DNA of 18,603 bases from an uncultured Collinsella sp. (GTDB lineage Bacteria > Actinomycetota > Coriobacteriia > Coriobacteriales > Coriobacteriaceae): NCBI GenBank assembly GCA_902493985.1, contig CABURR010000044.1, positions 1 to 18,603 of the forward strand, in the 5' to 3' direction. The notes beneath the pieces are model-generated. The model made no database searches. It saw nothing but the letters and a program-made list of their open reading frames with translations, and was not told where the DNA came from. The number at the start of each line of letters is the position of its first letter. Position 1 is the first letter of the stretch. The position numbers and the translations under genes are program-made. Below, one piece after another: positions 7,508 through 15,687 of this stretch.

Positions 7508-7585
7508 GGTACCTGCCTTAAGCTGGCGCCGAAGCGCCGCGGGGATGACAAACTCAGCAAGTTTAGCCAATCCCCGTGGGTGGTG

Positions 7586-9502
7586 CTAGGCGCGCTCCTC
7601 GATAGCACCGTTTCTATATGCATCGAGCAGCTGACGCAGGTCCTGGATTTGGCTGCGGATCTTGGCGCCAGTATCGGTGTCGCTCACCATGCGGCGACGG
7701 TCTGCTTGGTCAAAACGGTTGGTCTCGCTTTCGATGTCCACGTTGCGCGTGAGTGCCTCGGCAACCGTCGTAAAGGCCCGGTGCGACTTGAGGCGGCAGC
7801 CGCGCGAGCTCGAGATGAGCGTATAGCCGGCGATACCCGTCTTGGGATGGTAAGCGCGGCAGAAGCCGCCATCGATGACCAGCAGCTTGCCCTCGGCGCG
7901 GATGGGCTGCTCGCCCTTGGTGGTTTTAACGGGCGTGTGGCCGTTGATGATGTGGCCGGTCGGCGAACATGCCATGGGCGCGACGCCAAACTCGCGCATG
8001 ATGTCATCGCAGACCGAGGGCGACTTGGTAAGCGTAAAGTACGGGTCCATCGGCTCGACCCAGGTGCTCTTATCGGCGATATAGGCGCGCTCAAAGGTAC
8101 GCACCAGGCGTCCACTGGCGGGCGAGTTAAAGCCAATCCACAGGTACCACATCCAGTCGAGGGCGTCGCGGTCGCCCACGCGCCAGGCGCGGCGGGCGAT
8201 GTGGTCGCAAAAATCGAGATAATCGCGGCCAGCGTGCCAGGTGCCCAAGCAGTTCATGCTGCTAAAGGTGCCGTCTTCGTTGAGCGGCACGCAGCCATGG
8301 AACAGCAGGTTGCCGTTGGTGACCTTGTACATCGAGCCGTGGGAATAGAGGAAATCGATATGGCGATGCAGGTGATCGGCGGTGACAAACTCGGACACGA
8401 GCTTGTCGATGATGTGCTGCTCCTCGGGCGTGAGCGTATAGGGGTCCGCCGGGTCGACGGTGGGGAAGTCGTTGGTCGTGAGCGGCCACACGCTGCCGTC
8501 GGCGAGCGTGACCGTGCCGGTGTCGTGATTAATCTTGTCGAGTAACAGGCGATCGGTCATATCGAACTCGGGATGGCGCTGGATAATCTGGCCCTCGAGC
8601 TTAAAGAGCAGCACGTTGATGGCCTTGATCAGCGGGGTGATGGACTCACCGGCGGTGTAGGTGGCATCGGCAAAGGCAACAAGCTCACGCAGCGAGATGC
8701 CGTAGTCGTTCTCGAGGATCTCGTAATTGTCGTAGCGTAGGTTGTTGCGCAGCACCGTGGCGATGCAGGCGGGCTCACCGGCCGCAGCGCCCATCCACAG
8801 CAGGTCGTGGTTGCCCCACTGGATGTCCAGCGAATGATAGGTGAGCAGGCGGTCCATAATCTTGGCCGCGCCGCCGCCGCGGTCGAAGATATCGCCCACC
8901 AGGTGCAGGTGGTCGACGGCCAGGCGCTTGATGAGCGAGGCGAGCGACTCGATAAAGTCGTCGGCGCTGGCGGTCTCCAGGATGGACTCCACGATGCGCT
9001 CGTGATAGCGCACGCGATAGTTGTTCTCGTCCGGGTGCGTGTGCAACAGCTCGTCGATGATATAGGCGTAGTCGCGCGGGATGGCCTTACGCACTTTGGA
9101 GCGCGTGTAGCGGCTCGAAAGCGAACGAGCGACCATGATGAGCTGGTCAAGCATCGTCTTGTACCAGGTGGGTGAGTCCTCGCGCTGGCTGCGGACCAGC
9201 TCGATCTTCTCGCGCGGGTAGTAGATGAGCGTGCACAGCTCGCCCTTTTCGTCAAAGGAGAGCGTGTCGCCAAAAATCTCGTCGACATGCTCGCGCACGA
9301 CGCCCGAGCAGTTGTTGAGGATGTGCATAAAGGCTTCGTACTCGCCATGCACGTCGCTCATAAAATGCTCGGTGCCCTTGGGTAGGTTGAGGATGGCCGA
9401 GAGGTTGATAATTTCGGTAAACGCGGATTGTTCGGTGGGGAACTGTCTCGACAGCAGGCGCAGATACTTAAAGTCTTGCGGGTTGCGATCGAATGCGACC
9501 AT
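7586..9502 (-). CDS. fbp: Fructose-1,6-bisphosphatase, class III
   Basis: Product of 638 aa, close to the usual length of class III enzymes (about 640-670). It hydrolyses fructose 1,6-bisphosphate to fructose 6-phosphate, the gluconeogenic counter-reaction to phosphofructokinase, in the cytoplasm. It is a metallophosphatase: DVHGE (50-54), GDIFDRG (202-208), GNHDLLW (229-235), HGCVP (401-405) and INGHTPVK (518-525) supply the metal ligands and catalytic residues. Start ATG 9502 is preceded by GGAAGG at a good distance. The frame continues upstream to 9547, but that start has no ribosome binding site and lies within the upstream inverted repeat. A candidate operator (9530-9559) lies just upstream. 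It is first in a minus-strand run with two gtrA-like genes. Confidence 0.95.
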   Translation of the reverse strand: MVAFDRNPQDFKYLRLLSRQFPTEQSAFTEIINLSAILNLPKGTEHFMSDVHGEYEAFMHILNNCSGVVREHVDEIFGDTLSFDEKGELCTLIYYPREKIELVRSQREDSPTWYKTMLDQLIMVARSLSSRYTRSKVRKAIPRDYAYIIDELLHTHPDENNYRVRYHERIVESILETASADDFIESLASLIKRLAVDHLHLVGDIFDRGGGAAKIMDRLLTYHSLDIQWGNHDLLWMGAAAGEPACIATVLRNNLRYDNYEILENDYGISLRELVAFADATYTAGESITPLIKAINVLLFKLEGQIIQRHPEFDMTDRLLLDKINHDTGTVTLADGSVWPLTTNDFPTVDPADPYTLTPEEQHIIDKLVSEFVTADHLHRHIDFLYSHGSMYKVTNGNLLFHGCVPLNEDGTFSSMNCLGTWHAGRDYLDFCDHIARRAWRVGDRDALDWMWYLWIGFNSPASGRLVRTFERAYIADKSTWVEPMDPYFTLTKSPSVCDDIMREFGVAPMACSPTGHIINGHTPVKTTKGEQPIRAEGKLLVIDGGFCRAYHPKTGIAGYTLISSSRGCRLKSHRAFTTVAEALTRNVDIESETNRFDQADRRRMVSDTDTGAKIRSQIQDLRQLLDAYRNGAIEERA

Positions 9503-9529
9503 GAAACACCTTCCGATGGAGCTGGTAAA

Positions 9530-9559
9530 ACTGATAAACAGCGTCAAACGTTTATCAGT
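9530..9559. promoter_or_regulatory. Perfect inverted repeat, candidate operator of fbp
   Basis: ACTGATAAAC (9530-9539) and GTTTATCAGT (9550-9559) are perfect complements with a 10-nt spacer, so the half-site centres are 20 bp (two helical turns) apart. On the minus strand the arm at 9559-9550 overlaps GATAAA, which lies 17 nt after TCGAAA and could be the fbp -10 box. This arrangement fits a dimeric repressor. The regulator is not identifiable here. Confidence 0.5.
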
Positions 9560-9785
9560 ATGCGCCGCTTTTGTTTCGATTTTGCGCCAGCGGCTGAATT
9601 GTCGGCTGAACGGTTTGGTAAATCGATTTAGTTGAGGTAGATATGGCGGTTGAGTGGAGACGACAGAAGGTGTTTTCTCAGATATTTATGCGTGGGGCCG
9701 GTGGAGACGATGGTGGTAAAGATGTTCGCTATTTTTGGTTCGATTTGGTAAATAGTGGACATATGTACCGTATGTAGGCTCACTG

Positions 9786-9794
9786 TGCGATAAT
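9786..9794 (+). promoter_or_regulatory. Extended -10 promoter of the DegV gene
   Basis: TGC (9786-9788) directly precedes GATAAT (9789-9794). Transcription would begin near 9801, 10 nt before the AAGGAG site at 9811-9816. No good -35 box is seen. The same TGCGATAAT is found upstream of the MetRS-like gene. Confidence 0.5.
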
Positions 9795-9822
9795 TTGCGC
9801 AGCAATGAGTAAGGAGCCTCAT

Positions 9823-10713
9823 ATGAGTGATTTTGTCCTGACCTGTGAATCCGCCGCCGACCGAACCCGTGAGTTCTTTGCGTCGCGCAATATCCCTGTC
9901 GTGTGTTTTCATTACGAGATCGACGATGTTGTCTATACGGACGATCTGTATCAGTCGATTACGCCGGACAAGTTTTTTGCCCAGATTGCCGCGGGCGCCA
10001 TGCCCAAGACGTCTCAGGTGAGCGTGGGTGAGTACGAGGAGTTTTGGGAGCCGTTTGTTGCCGAGGGTAAAGACGTGCTGCACCTGACGTTGTCGTCGGG
10101 TATTTCGGGCACGTATGGATCGGCCTGCGTTGCGGCGCAGATGCTCGCGGATCGCTATCCCCAGGGCGGCAAGGTACGCGTCATCGATTCGCTGGCGGCG
10201 TCTTCGGGCTTTGGCCTGTTGCTGGAATATGCCGCCGACGTGCGCGATAGTGGGGCTTCACTCGACGAGACGGCCGCTTGGATCGAGGAGCACAAACTCA
10301 ACCTGCACCACTGGTTCTTCTCGACCGATCTGTCGAGCTACCTACGAGGCGGTCGCATTTCGGCTGCGAGTGCGATCATCGGCACGGCGCTTAAGATTTG
10401 CCCGCTTATGACGGTCGATTGCGACGGCAAGCTGTCGCCACGTGAGAAGATTCGCACTAAGAAGCGCGCGATTTCCGAGATGGCCAAGACCATGATGGCA
10501 CACGTGCAGGACGGTGCGGATTATTCGGGTAAGTGCATCATGTCGCACTCGGCGTGCCGCGAGGATGCCGAGGCAGTTGCGGCGCTGATTGAGGAACAGG
10601 TTCCGCAGCTTAAAGGCAAGATTGAGATCAATGACATCGGTACTCTGATTGGCTCGCATACCGGACCTGGTACGGTGGCGCTCTTCTTTATGGGCGACAA
10701 GCGCGTGGATTAA
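9823..10713 (+). CDS. DegV family protein (FakB-like fatty-acid-binding protein)
   Basis: Product of 296 aa. ATG 9823 is chosen because AAGGAG (9811-9816) lies 6 nt upstream; the in-frame ATG 9805 would place that site inside the gene. DegV/FakB proteins bind a fatty acid and present it to the FakA kinase for acyl-phosphate formation. Family features: N-terminal TCESAAD (7-13; family TDS-x-x-D), PKTSQVS (61-67), LSSGISGTY (90-98), a central SYLRGGRIS and a C-terminal GSHTGPGTVALFFMG. These loops bind the acyl carboxylate in the family. No fakA gene is in the window, so the partner must be elsewhere. It is a single-gene unit with its own promoter, convergent with the next gene. Confidence 0.92.
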   Translation: MSDFVLTCESAADRTREFFASRNIPVVCFHYEIDDVVYTDDLYQSITPDKFFAQIAAGAMPKTSQVSVGEYEEFWEPFVAEGKDVLHLTLSSGISGTYGSACVAAQMLADRYPQGGKVRVIDSLAASSGFGLLLEYAADVRDSGASLDETAAWIEEHKLNLHHWFFSTDLSSYLRGGRISAASAIIGTALKICPLMTVDCDGKLSPREKIRTKKRAISEMAKTMMAHVQDGADYSGKCIMSHSACREDAEAVAALIEEQVPQLKGKIEINDIGTLIGSHTGPGTVALFFMGDKRVD

Positions 10714-10770
10714 CGTTCGTGGGCTGGCTGACAGTTTTAACTGCTGCGCCTGTCCCTCCTGACATTCGAT

Positions 10771-10815
10771 AACAGCAAGGCCCGTCCCGTTGTTTGTGGG
10801 GCGGGCCTTGCTGTT
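10771..10815. terminator. Long hairpin between convergent genes
   Basis: A perfect 14-bp stem, AACAGCAAGGCCCG (10771-10784) with 10802-10815, can be extended inward by CCC/GGG pairing. It lies 57 nt after the DegV stop and 4 nt after the stop of the minus-strand gene. Neither side has a T-tract, so it is probably a shared bidirectional terminator of the non-canonical type. Confidence 0.6.
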
Positions 10816-10819
10816 GCGG

Positions 10820-11911
10820 CTAGCGTTTCTTTCCGCGGAAGAAGAAACCGTGCAGCGAGGGCTTGAGTCCGCGGTTGGCGCGACGCTCCTCGATATGATC
10901 GTGGATTGAAGCGACGCGCTCGATGACTTCGTCGGGAATTGGCACATCGGGATTCATGTTCTCGACCTGGCTGACCTCGGCGGCGGCGACCTGATCGATA
11001 ATGGGCACATCGTCGCGCGAGATGACAGGTGTGGCGTCTTCCTTCATCTTGCGATAACGCTGCATCATGTCGGCCTGTAGCTGCTGGGCCGAAGGCGGCG
11101 TCCAGATGATGGCGTTGGCGCCGGCGGCGATGGTTTCACGGATGCTCTCTGGCGTCTTGCCGCCCGGCGCGATGAGCGGCAGGTTGGGGTAGTGCTCGCG
11201 CAGCTCGCGTAGGACCTGGGGCGTGTTCTTGCCGGCGGCGATATTGAGAATCTTGGCGCCGGCGCGCACCTTGGCGTGGGCATCGTCGTCGCAGCGAACG
11301 ACCGTGGCGATGACGGGGATGTCGGCGATGTTGGTGATGTGCTCTACCATCTCGGCAGTAGCGGGGGAGTTGACCACGCAGCCCGCCGCGCCCTGCATCT
11401 CGGAGACGGCTGCCATCTGCACGGAGCGCTTACCGGTCGTAGTTCCGCCGCCCACGCCTACAAAGACCGGGCACTCGGCGACGGTCAGCAGCGCTTGCGT
11501 AATGGCGGGCTGCGGCGTGAAAGGGTAGACCGCAAAGACGGCATCGGCGTTGGAGTTGCGGATAACCGCGACGTCGGTGGTGTAAATGAGCGACTTGATG
11601 CGTCGGCCGAAGAGCGTAAAGCCGCTGGCCTCCTCGATCTCGTCGGGCATACGAAGGGCCGCCTTGCGCAAACGCCCGTCGATGGGCAGCGGCTCCATGG
11701 GGAGCAGTCCGTTGGGGGTCACGGCTACCTGGGGCTCGGTGAACTCGTCTGCGAGCTCGACCTCGGAGAAATCGACCGAGGCGACGATGTCCTCGTGAAC
11801 CTCGGCGGGTACATCGATGGGAGCTTGGTCGTTTGCCGCGGCAGGCGTGTCGAAGGAGCTGGTGCCGACGAAGGCGTCGACGCGCTCATTTAGATCGTTG
11901 AGGGTATCCAT
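10820..11911 (-). CDS. TIM-barrel-like protein of unknown function
   Basis: Product of 363 aa from ATG 11911; no strong Shine-Dalgarno precedes it. Residues 1 to about 90 are acidic and probably disordered. The rest looks like a phosphate-binding beta/alpha barrel: alternating hydrophobic strands, VFVGVGGGTTTGKR, PVIATVVR, GAKILNIAAG, LPLIAPGGKTPES and GANAIIWTPPS. Gly-rich strand ends of this sort hold a phosphate in nucleotide- and sugar-phosphate-binding barrels such as IMP dehydrogenase and ThiE/NanE-like enzymes. The C-terminus is basic (RRANRGLKPS, ending RGKKR). I cannot name the substrate. Similar proteins are often labelled only 'hydrolase', which the sequence does not support. It is a single-gene unit on the minus strand. 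Confidence 0.7.
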   Translation of the reverse strand: MDTLNDLNERVDAFVGTSSFDTPAAANDQAPIDVPAEVHEDIVASVDFSEVELADEFTEPQVAVTPNGLLPMEPLPIDGRLRKAALRMPDEIEEASGFTLFGRRIKSLIYTTDVAVIRNSNADAVFAVYPFTPQPAITQALLTVAECPVFVGVGGGTTTGKRSVQMAAVSEMQGAAGCVVNSPATAEMVEHITNIADIPVIATVVRCDDDAHAKVRAGAKILNIAAGKNTPQVLRELREHYPNLPLIAPGGKTPESIRETIAAGANAIIWTPPSAQQLQADMMQRYRKMKEDATPVISRDDVPIIDQVAAAEVSQVENMNPDVPIPDEVIERVASIHDHIEERRANRGLKPSLHGFFFRGKKR

Positions 11912-12061
11912 GGAGGCTCGATTCTATGCGATGGTGGCCGGCGGGGTGCCGACAGCGTTGCGATTGCTAAATCGTTTGATGAGTTGATTTTTCCCCGCCG
12001 CGCCATCCGTTAGACCGAAGGGCTGGCGAACGTGAAGGAGCTGTGGTGGCGGGTATCGAGG

Positions 12062-12070
12062 TGCTATCTT
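12062..12070 (+). promoter_or_regulatory. Extended -10 promoter of the small membrane protein gene
   Basis: TGC (12062-12064) plus TATCTT (12065-12070). A start near 12077 gives a leader of about 26 nt that includes AGAGGTG. Confidence 0.45.
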
Positions 12071-12102
12071 GAAAGTCCCGTTTAAAAGAGAGGTGACGCG
12101 GT

Positions 12103-12273
12103 ATGGAATTGACAGCAATGTTTGGCTCGATTGGCCTGTGTGTGGCCGCAATCGTTGCCGCCGCGGTCATCTACTTTGTGGTCACGGCCATTAAGGGCAA
12201 AAGAGCCGAACGCAAAGAGCGCGCGATGCTTAAACAGCATCGCGACCAGCAGGGCAAACGCGCACAGAGATAG
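12103..12273 (+). CDS. Small single-pass membrane protein, 56 aa
   Basis: ATG 12103 is preceded by AGAGGTG at about 7 nt and by a likely extended -10 box, so it is a good gene despite its length. Residues about 5-30 form one hydrophobic helix (CVAAIVAAAVIYFVV in its core). The rest is strongly basic (KGKRAERKERA and a tail ending KRAQR), which predicts N-out/C-in orientation with a cytoplasmic tail. I know no family for it. It stands alone between two divergently arranged neighbours and converges with the RNA methyltransferase gene, whose stop is 25 nt away. There is no terminator hairpin between them. Possible roles such as membrane-complex accessory subunit are speculation. Confidence 0.7.
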   Translation: MELTAMFGSIGLCVAAIVAAAVIYFVVTAIKGKRAERKERAMLKQHRDQQGKRAQR

Positions 12274-12297
12274 CTTGTTGAGTTTTGGATCCGTGCG

Positions 12298-13401
12298 CTA
12301 GCTGCGTTTTCGGATTAGGGCAATGTAGAAGCCCTCAAAGTCGCGGCTAGGCGGAATGGTCAGCGTGCCGGGCATACCGTTGGCGACGGACGAGACGTGG
12401 CCGGCGGCGATGGCCTCGGTGAGGGCGTTGCACTCGATGCGTGGCTCTTCGCCAGCTTCCTGAGCACGGCGCGTTTCACTTTCGCTCGGCGTGCCGTCGA
12501 GGGGGATAAGCTCGCAATCCATGTGCTTGTCGAGGGCCTCTTGCAGGGCGTCCTCGTTTTCCTGCGGCAAGATCGAACAAGTCGAATAGACGAGCGTGCC
12601 GCCCGGTTTGAGGGCACCCATGGCGCGGTCCAGAAGTGCTCGCTGCGAGCGGGCGCACTTGCTCAGCAACTGCTCGGTGAGGCCGCGCAGGCTTTTCTCG
12701 TTGCCGCTGATGACGGTGCCCGTGCCGGTGCAGGGAGCGTCGAGCAGGATGCGGTCAAAGCGGAAGAACTCGTCGAGCTCGCGTGCGTCGATGCGCATGA
12801 CGGGCACGTTTTTGGCGCCCTGGCGATGGAGGTTCGACTCGAGCTTTTCGGCGCGGGGGATGCTCATCTCACAGGCGGTGAGGTGTGCCTGGCCCTGGGT
12901 GAGGGCGGCGATCTGCGTCGTCTTGCCGCCAGGGGCTGCGCACATGTCCAGGATGTCCTCGCCTGCCTGGGCGCCCAGGACCAACGGCGGCATCATGGAT
13001 GACAGGCTCTGCAGGTAGATCTTGCCGTCGCGGTAGATGTCGAGATCCCACAGATCGGAAACCTGGGCCTCGGGCAGGATAAAGGCGTCTGGGTACCAGG
13101 CGACGGGGTTGTGGGCGATGCCGGCGGCATCGAGCGCCGCAGCGATGTCCTCGGCGGTTGCCTTGAGCGTGTTTGCGCGCAGCGTGACCGGGCGTGTGGC
13201 CGCGGCGCCGAAGCCCTCGATCATGAGCTCGGCATCGGCGGGCGCATAGGCGCCGGCGACCGTGTCGACCATAAAGCGTGGCAGGTCGGCGGCGGAGTGT
13301 TGGGCGGCAAGCTGGTCGGAAAGCTCGGTAGCAGCAAACTGCCTAAGCTTGAGCTCGGGCTTAACCTGCTTTTTTTGCTTACGACGACGCGGCTTGGACA
13401 T
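12298..13401 (-). CDS. RsmB/NOP2-family RNA cytosine-C5 methyltransferase
   Basis: Product of 367 aa; ATG 13401 has GGAAGGAAAG upstream. It transfers a methyl group from S-adenosylmethionine to C5 of a cytosine in rRNA or tRNA. SAM-binding motif I is DMCAAPGGKT (152-161). The motif IV cysteine is in DAPCTGTG (Cys224) and the catalytic motif VI cysteine is in YSTCS (Cys275); both cysteines of the family mechanism are present. The N-terminus is very basic (KPRRRKQKKQVK), suiting RNA contact. Residues about 40-110 resemble the NOL1/NOP2 RNA-binding extension (RFMVDTVAG, VTLRANTLK). It lies 54 nt downstream of the MetRS-like gene on the same strand and is probably cotranscribed, linking two translation functions. 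Which base it modifies cannot be told. Confidence 0.92.
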   Translation of the reverse strand: MSKPRRRKQKKQVKPELKLRQFAATELSDQLAAQHSAADLPRFMVDTVAGAYAPADAELMIEGFGAAATRPVTLRANTLKATAEDIAAALDAAGIAHNPVAWYPDAFILPEAQVSDLWDLDIYRDGKIYLQSLSSMMPPLVLGAQAGEDILDMCAAPGGKTTQIAALTQGQAHLTACEMSIPRAEKLESNLHRQGAKNVPVMRIDARELDEFFRFDRILLDAPCTGTGTVISGNEKSLRGLTEQLLSKCARSQRALLDRAMGALKPGGTLVYSTCSILPQENEDALQEALDKHMDCELIPLDGTPSESETRRAQEAGEEPRIECNALTEAIAAGHVSSVANGMPGTLTIPPSRDFEGFYIALIRKRS

Positions 13402-13455
13402 CCGTCTTTCCTTCCACCTAAATGATTGTTCTGGGCGCGTTGCTGCAGGCGTGTT

Positions 13456-15606
13456 TTAGTACTGGCTCTCGTGCTTGCTGAAGAAGTCGAAGCGCGGGGG
13501 CAGCGGCTTCACGCGGTGCTCACCGGGCTTCTCGCCCAGGCTCTCCACAAACTCGTCCGTGGAGGCAAAGATGTTATCCCAGCTAAAGAAGGCGACCGGG
13601 TCAACGTCGAAGTACTCGCAGATGAGCTCGCAGCCGGCCGGCACAATACCGTGCATGAGCACGGTCGCCACGCGCAGCTCGGTAAAGGCGTCGACCAGGG
13701 CCTGCGTCATGGCGGCGTTGGCTGGCTCGCCCTCGAGCTTGTTGGCGGCCTTGGAGGCGTCGCTCCAGCGCTTGTTGGCGGCGCGCAGGTAGTCGTCGCA
13801 CACGGCAAGCGCGCGGTGCGTCTCGAACTTGTACATGGCCTTCTCAAAGGCGAGGGCTGCCTGCTCGGCAGCCTCGACCACGGTGTCAGAAGCGGTGCCG
13901 GCGGGGATGCAGCCGTTGCGGTAGGGGCTCTCGTCGCCTTCCTTGACGGCGACGCCGTAGAAGCAGCTGCGGGCCAGGCGGTTGAACACGCCGGTCAGCA
14001 GCGCGCTCTCCTTAAGGGCCGGGTCTATAACGCGCTTGTCGTCGCAGGCGCGCACCTCGTTGCCGTCCTTGTCCTTGCCGGTCACACGCGTGTCGTATGC
14101 CTTAGGGCTAAAGCTCACCGGCTTCTCGGACAGGCCGAGCGACAGCCAATGCGCGCGCATCTGCTCGCAGGTGTAGTGGTTGAGCAGGTCGTCTGCCGGC
14201 GGGGGAGGCGTCTGCGAGGACGAGCTGGCCTTTTTGCCCATGTAGAGCAGGTGGTAACAGGCACTGACGGTGCTCTGCGTGAGGTCCCAACCCAGGGCCT
14301 CCCACATGGCGGTCTGCGCGATACAGTAGAAGTAGATGTTGTCCTGGCCAATGAACTGGTAGATCTGTGCGTCGTCCGAGCACCACCAGTCGCGCCAGTC
14401 GAGCGAGCTGTGCTGATAGGTCGGCGCGGGCACCTGGGTGGAATCGGCGGCTGGCTCGCCCATGAGGGCGGCATCCTGGGCGGCGACACCCTCGGTCACG
14501 CCGGCGGCCTTGGCATCGCGTGCGAGCACGGTGCGGGTGTAGCTGATGGGTGCCCACAGGCTCTCGGGCCAGCACCAGCAGGTGACGTCGGAGACGCCAT
14601 CGACTTCGGGCACCGGAACGCCCCAGTCGATGTTGCCGGTGATACGGAAGGGCACGAGCGCCTTGCCGCTGCGGAAGCGCACGCCACCGTTGGCGAGCAC
14701 TGCGTGGGCATCGTCGCGCTCCTTCCAGCTGGGGAAGGTGACGGTAAAGCTGCTCTTGTTACCCTCGGGCTCCAGCACAGTGTGCTCGGGCAGCTGGTCC
14801 TCGACGGCGTCGAAAGCCTCGCGGAACTTGTTCTGAATATAGAGCTGCGCCGGCAGCAGCCACTCCTCCATGGTCTTGGAGACCACGGAGCGAACCTGCG
14901 GGTTCTGGGCGAGCTTGGCGGTATAGGTCTTCATAAAGTCGAGGTAGGCCGGCAGGTCAAAGTAGAGGTTGTCGACCGGACGCAGCTCGGGCACCTCGCC
15001 GGTGAGCTGGCTTTTGGGCGCGATGAGCTCCTCGGGCTCAAACTGGTGACCCAGGTCGCACTCGTCGGCATAAGCCTTCTCGGACTTGCAGCCCTGGATG
15101 GGGCAGCGGCCGATCACCTGACGACCGTTGAGGAACGTGCCGGCCTTGGCATCGTAGAACTGCAGCGTGGAGCGCTTGGAGATGGTGCCCTGCTCGTGCA
15201 GGCGCTTGATAATCTCGGCGGTCACCTCGTTGTGAATCTGCGCAGCCGGCTCAAGGCCCGAGCCGCCGTAGATGTCGCAGCTGATGTTGTAGTTGTTGAG
15301 GGTCGCGGCCTGGCGGGAGTGATTGGACTCGACATACTCGCCGATGGACTTGTCGTAGCTTTCGTTCTCCTTGAGCTTGCGGTAGCTCTCCATGATGGGC
15401 GAGCCGTAGCAGTCGGTGCCCGAGGTGAAGATGACGTTCTCGCGGCCCAGACGGTCGCGCAGGAAGCGGGCGAAGAAGTCGGCGGGGACAAAGACGCCGC
15501 CAACGTGGCCAAAGTGAAGGCCCTTGTTGCCATAGGGCTCGCCGGCGGTAACGATGGCGCGGCGAGGCCAGCTGGGACGGTCGTTCATGGAGTATTTGGA
15601 TGCCAT
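13456..15606 (-). CDS. Methionyl-tRNA synthetase-like class I aminoacyl-tRNA synthetase, divergent
   Basis: Product of 716 aa; ATG 15606 has AAGGAG 4 nt upstream. The frame runs on to 15699, but without a binding site. MetRS features: signature HFGH (31-34, the HIGH box) after AGEPYGNKGL; TSGTDCYGSP; a zinc-knuckle-like set Cys168, Cys173, Cys183, His187; DNLYFDLP (212-219); DWGVPVPE (327-334); and FIGQDNIYFY (418-427). The segment where KMSKS should be reads MGKKASSSSQTPPPP (456-470), so the second lysine is missing. There is an extra stretch near 270-320. The anticodon-binding helical domain follows (to about residue 680). The protein ends without the EMAP-II-like tRNA-binding domain of many bacterial MetRS. 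It is either the cell's MetRS of an unusual subtype or a specialised paralogue; only the genome can decide. Confidence 0.8.
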   Translation of the reverse strand: MASKYSMNDRPSWPRRAIVTAGEPYGNKGLHFGHVGGVFVPADFFARFLRDRLGRENVIFTSGTDCYGSPIMESYRKLKENESYDKSIGEYVESNHSRQAATLNNYNISCDIYGGSGLEPAAQIHNEVTAEIIKRLHEQGTISKRSTLQFYDAKAGTFLNGRQVIGRCPIQGCKSEKAYADECDLGHQFEPEELIAPKSQLTGEVPELRPVDNLYFDLPAYLDFMKTYTAKLAQNPQVRSVVSKTMEEWLLPAQLYIQNKFREAFDAVEDQLPEHTVLEPEGNKSSFTVTFPSWKERDDAHAVLANGGVRFRSGKALVPFRITGNIDWGVPVPEVDGVSDVTCWCWPESLWAPISYTRTVLARDAKAAGVTEGVAAQDAALMGEPAADSTQVPAPTYQHSSLDWRDWWCSDDAQIYQFIGQDNIYFYCIAQTAMWEALGWDLTQSTVSACYHLLYMGKKASSSSQTPPPPADDLLNHYTCEQMRAHWLSLGLSEKPVSFSPKAYDTRVTGKDKDGNEVRACDDKRVIDPALKESALLTGVFNRLARSCFYGVAVKEGDESPYRNGCIPAGTASDTVVEAAEQAALAFEKAMYKFETHRALAVCDDYLRAANKRWSDASKAANKLEGEPANAAMTQALVDAFTELRVATVLMHGIVPAGCELICEYFDVDPVAFFSWDNIFASTDEFVESLGEKPGEHRVKPLPPRFDFFSKHESQY

Positions 15607-15687
15607 GGGACTCCTTCGCATATGGTGAGAGCGCAGTCGGGCGTGGGGCTCGGCGGCGCGGTGGTCAATTCGTGCATATCGTTCGAC

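Larger units (their letters stand above)
9503..9822. other. Divergent intergenic region between fbp and the DegV gene
   Basis: It holds the fbp leader with the inverted repeat at 9530-9559 and, at the other end, the DegV promoter and ribosome binding site. Between them the sequence is AT-richer than the genes. It carries the 10-mer TTTGGTAAAT twice (near 9613 and 9744) and a partly palindromic ACATATGTACCGTATGT (about 9760-9776). No coding frame there has a credible start. Confidence 0.5.

Noticed and set aside
7418..8545. Plus-strand open frame opposite fbp
   Set aside because: It overlaps the proximal gtrA-like gene and fbp, both with strong family motifs, and has no binding site of its own.
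9613..9753. TTTGGTAAAT occurring twice in the fbp-DegV gap
   Set aside because: Only 10 nt long, direct rather than inverted, with irregular position relative to the promoters; too weak to call a regulatory site.
9628..10083. Minus-strand open frame of 151 codons overlapping the DegV gene start
   Set aside because: It crosses the DegV promoter and coding region, shows no domain and has no good start.
11939..12000. CGGCGGGG/CCCCGCCG inverted repeat upstream of the 56-aa gene
   Set aside because: Only 8 bp with a loop of 46 nt in GC-rich sequence; likely chance.
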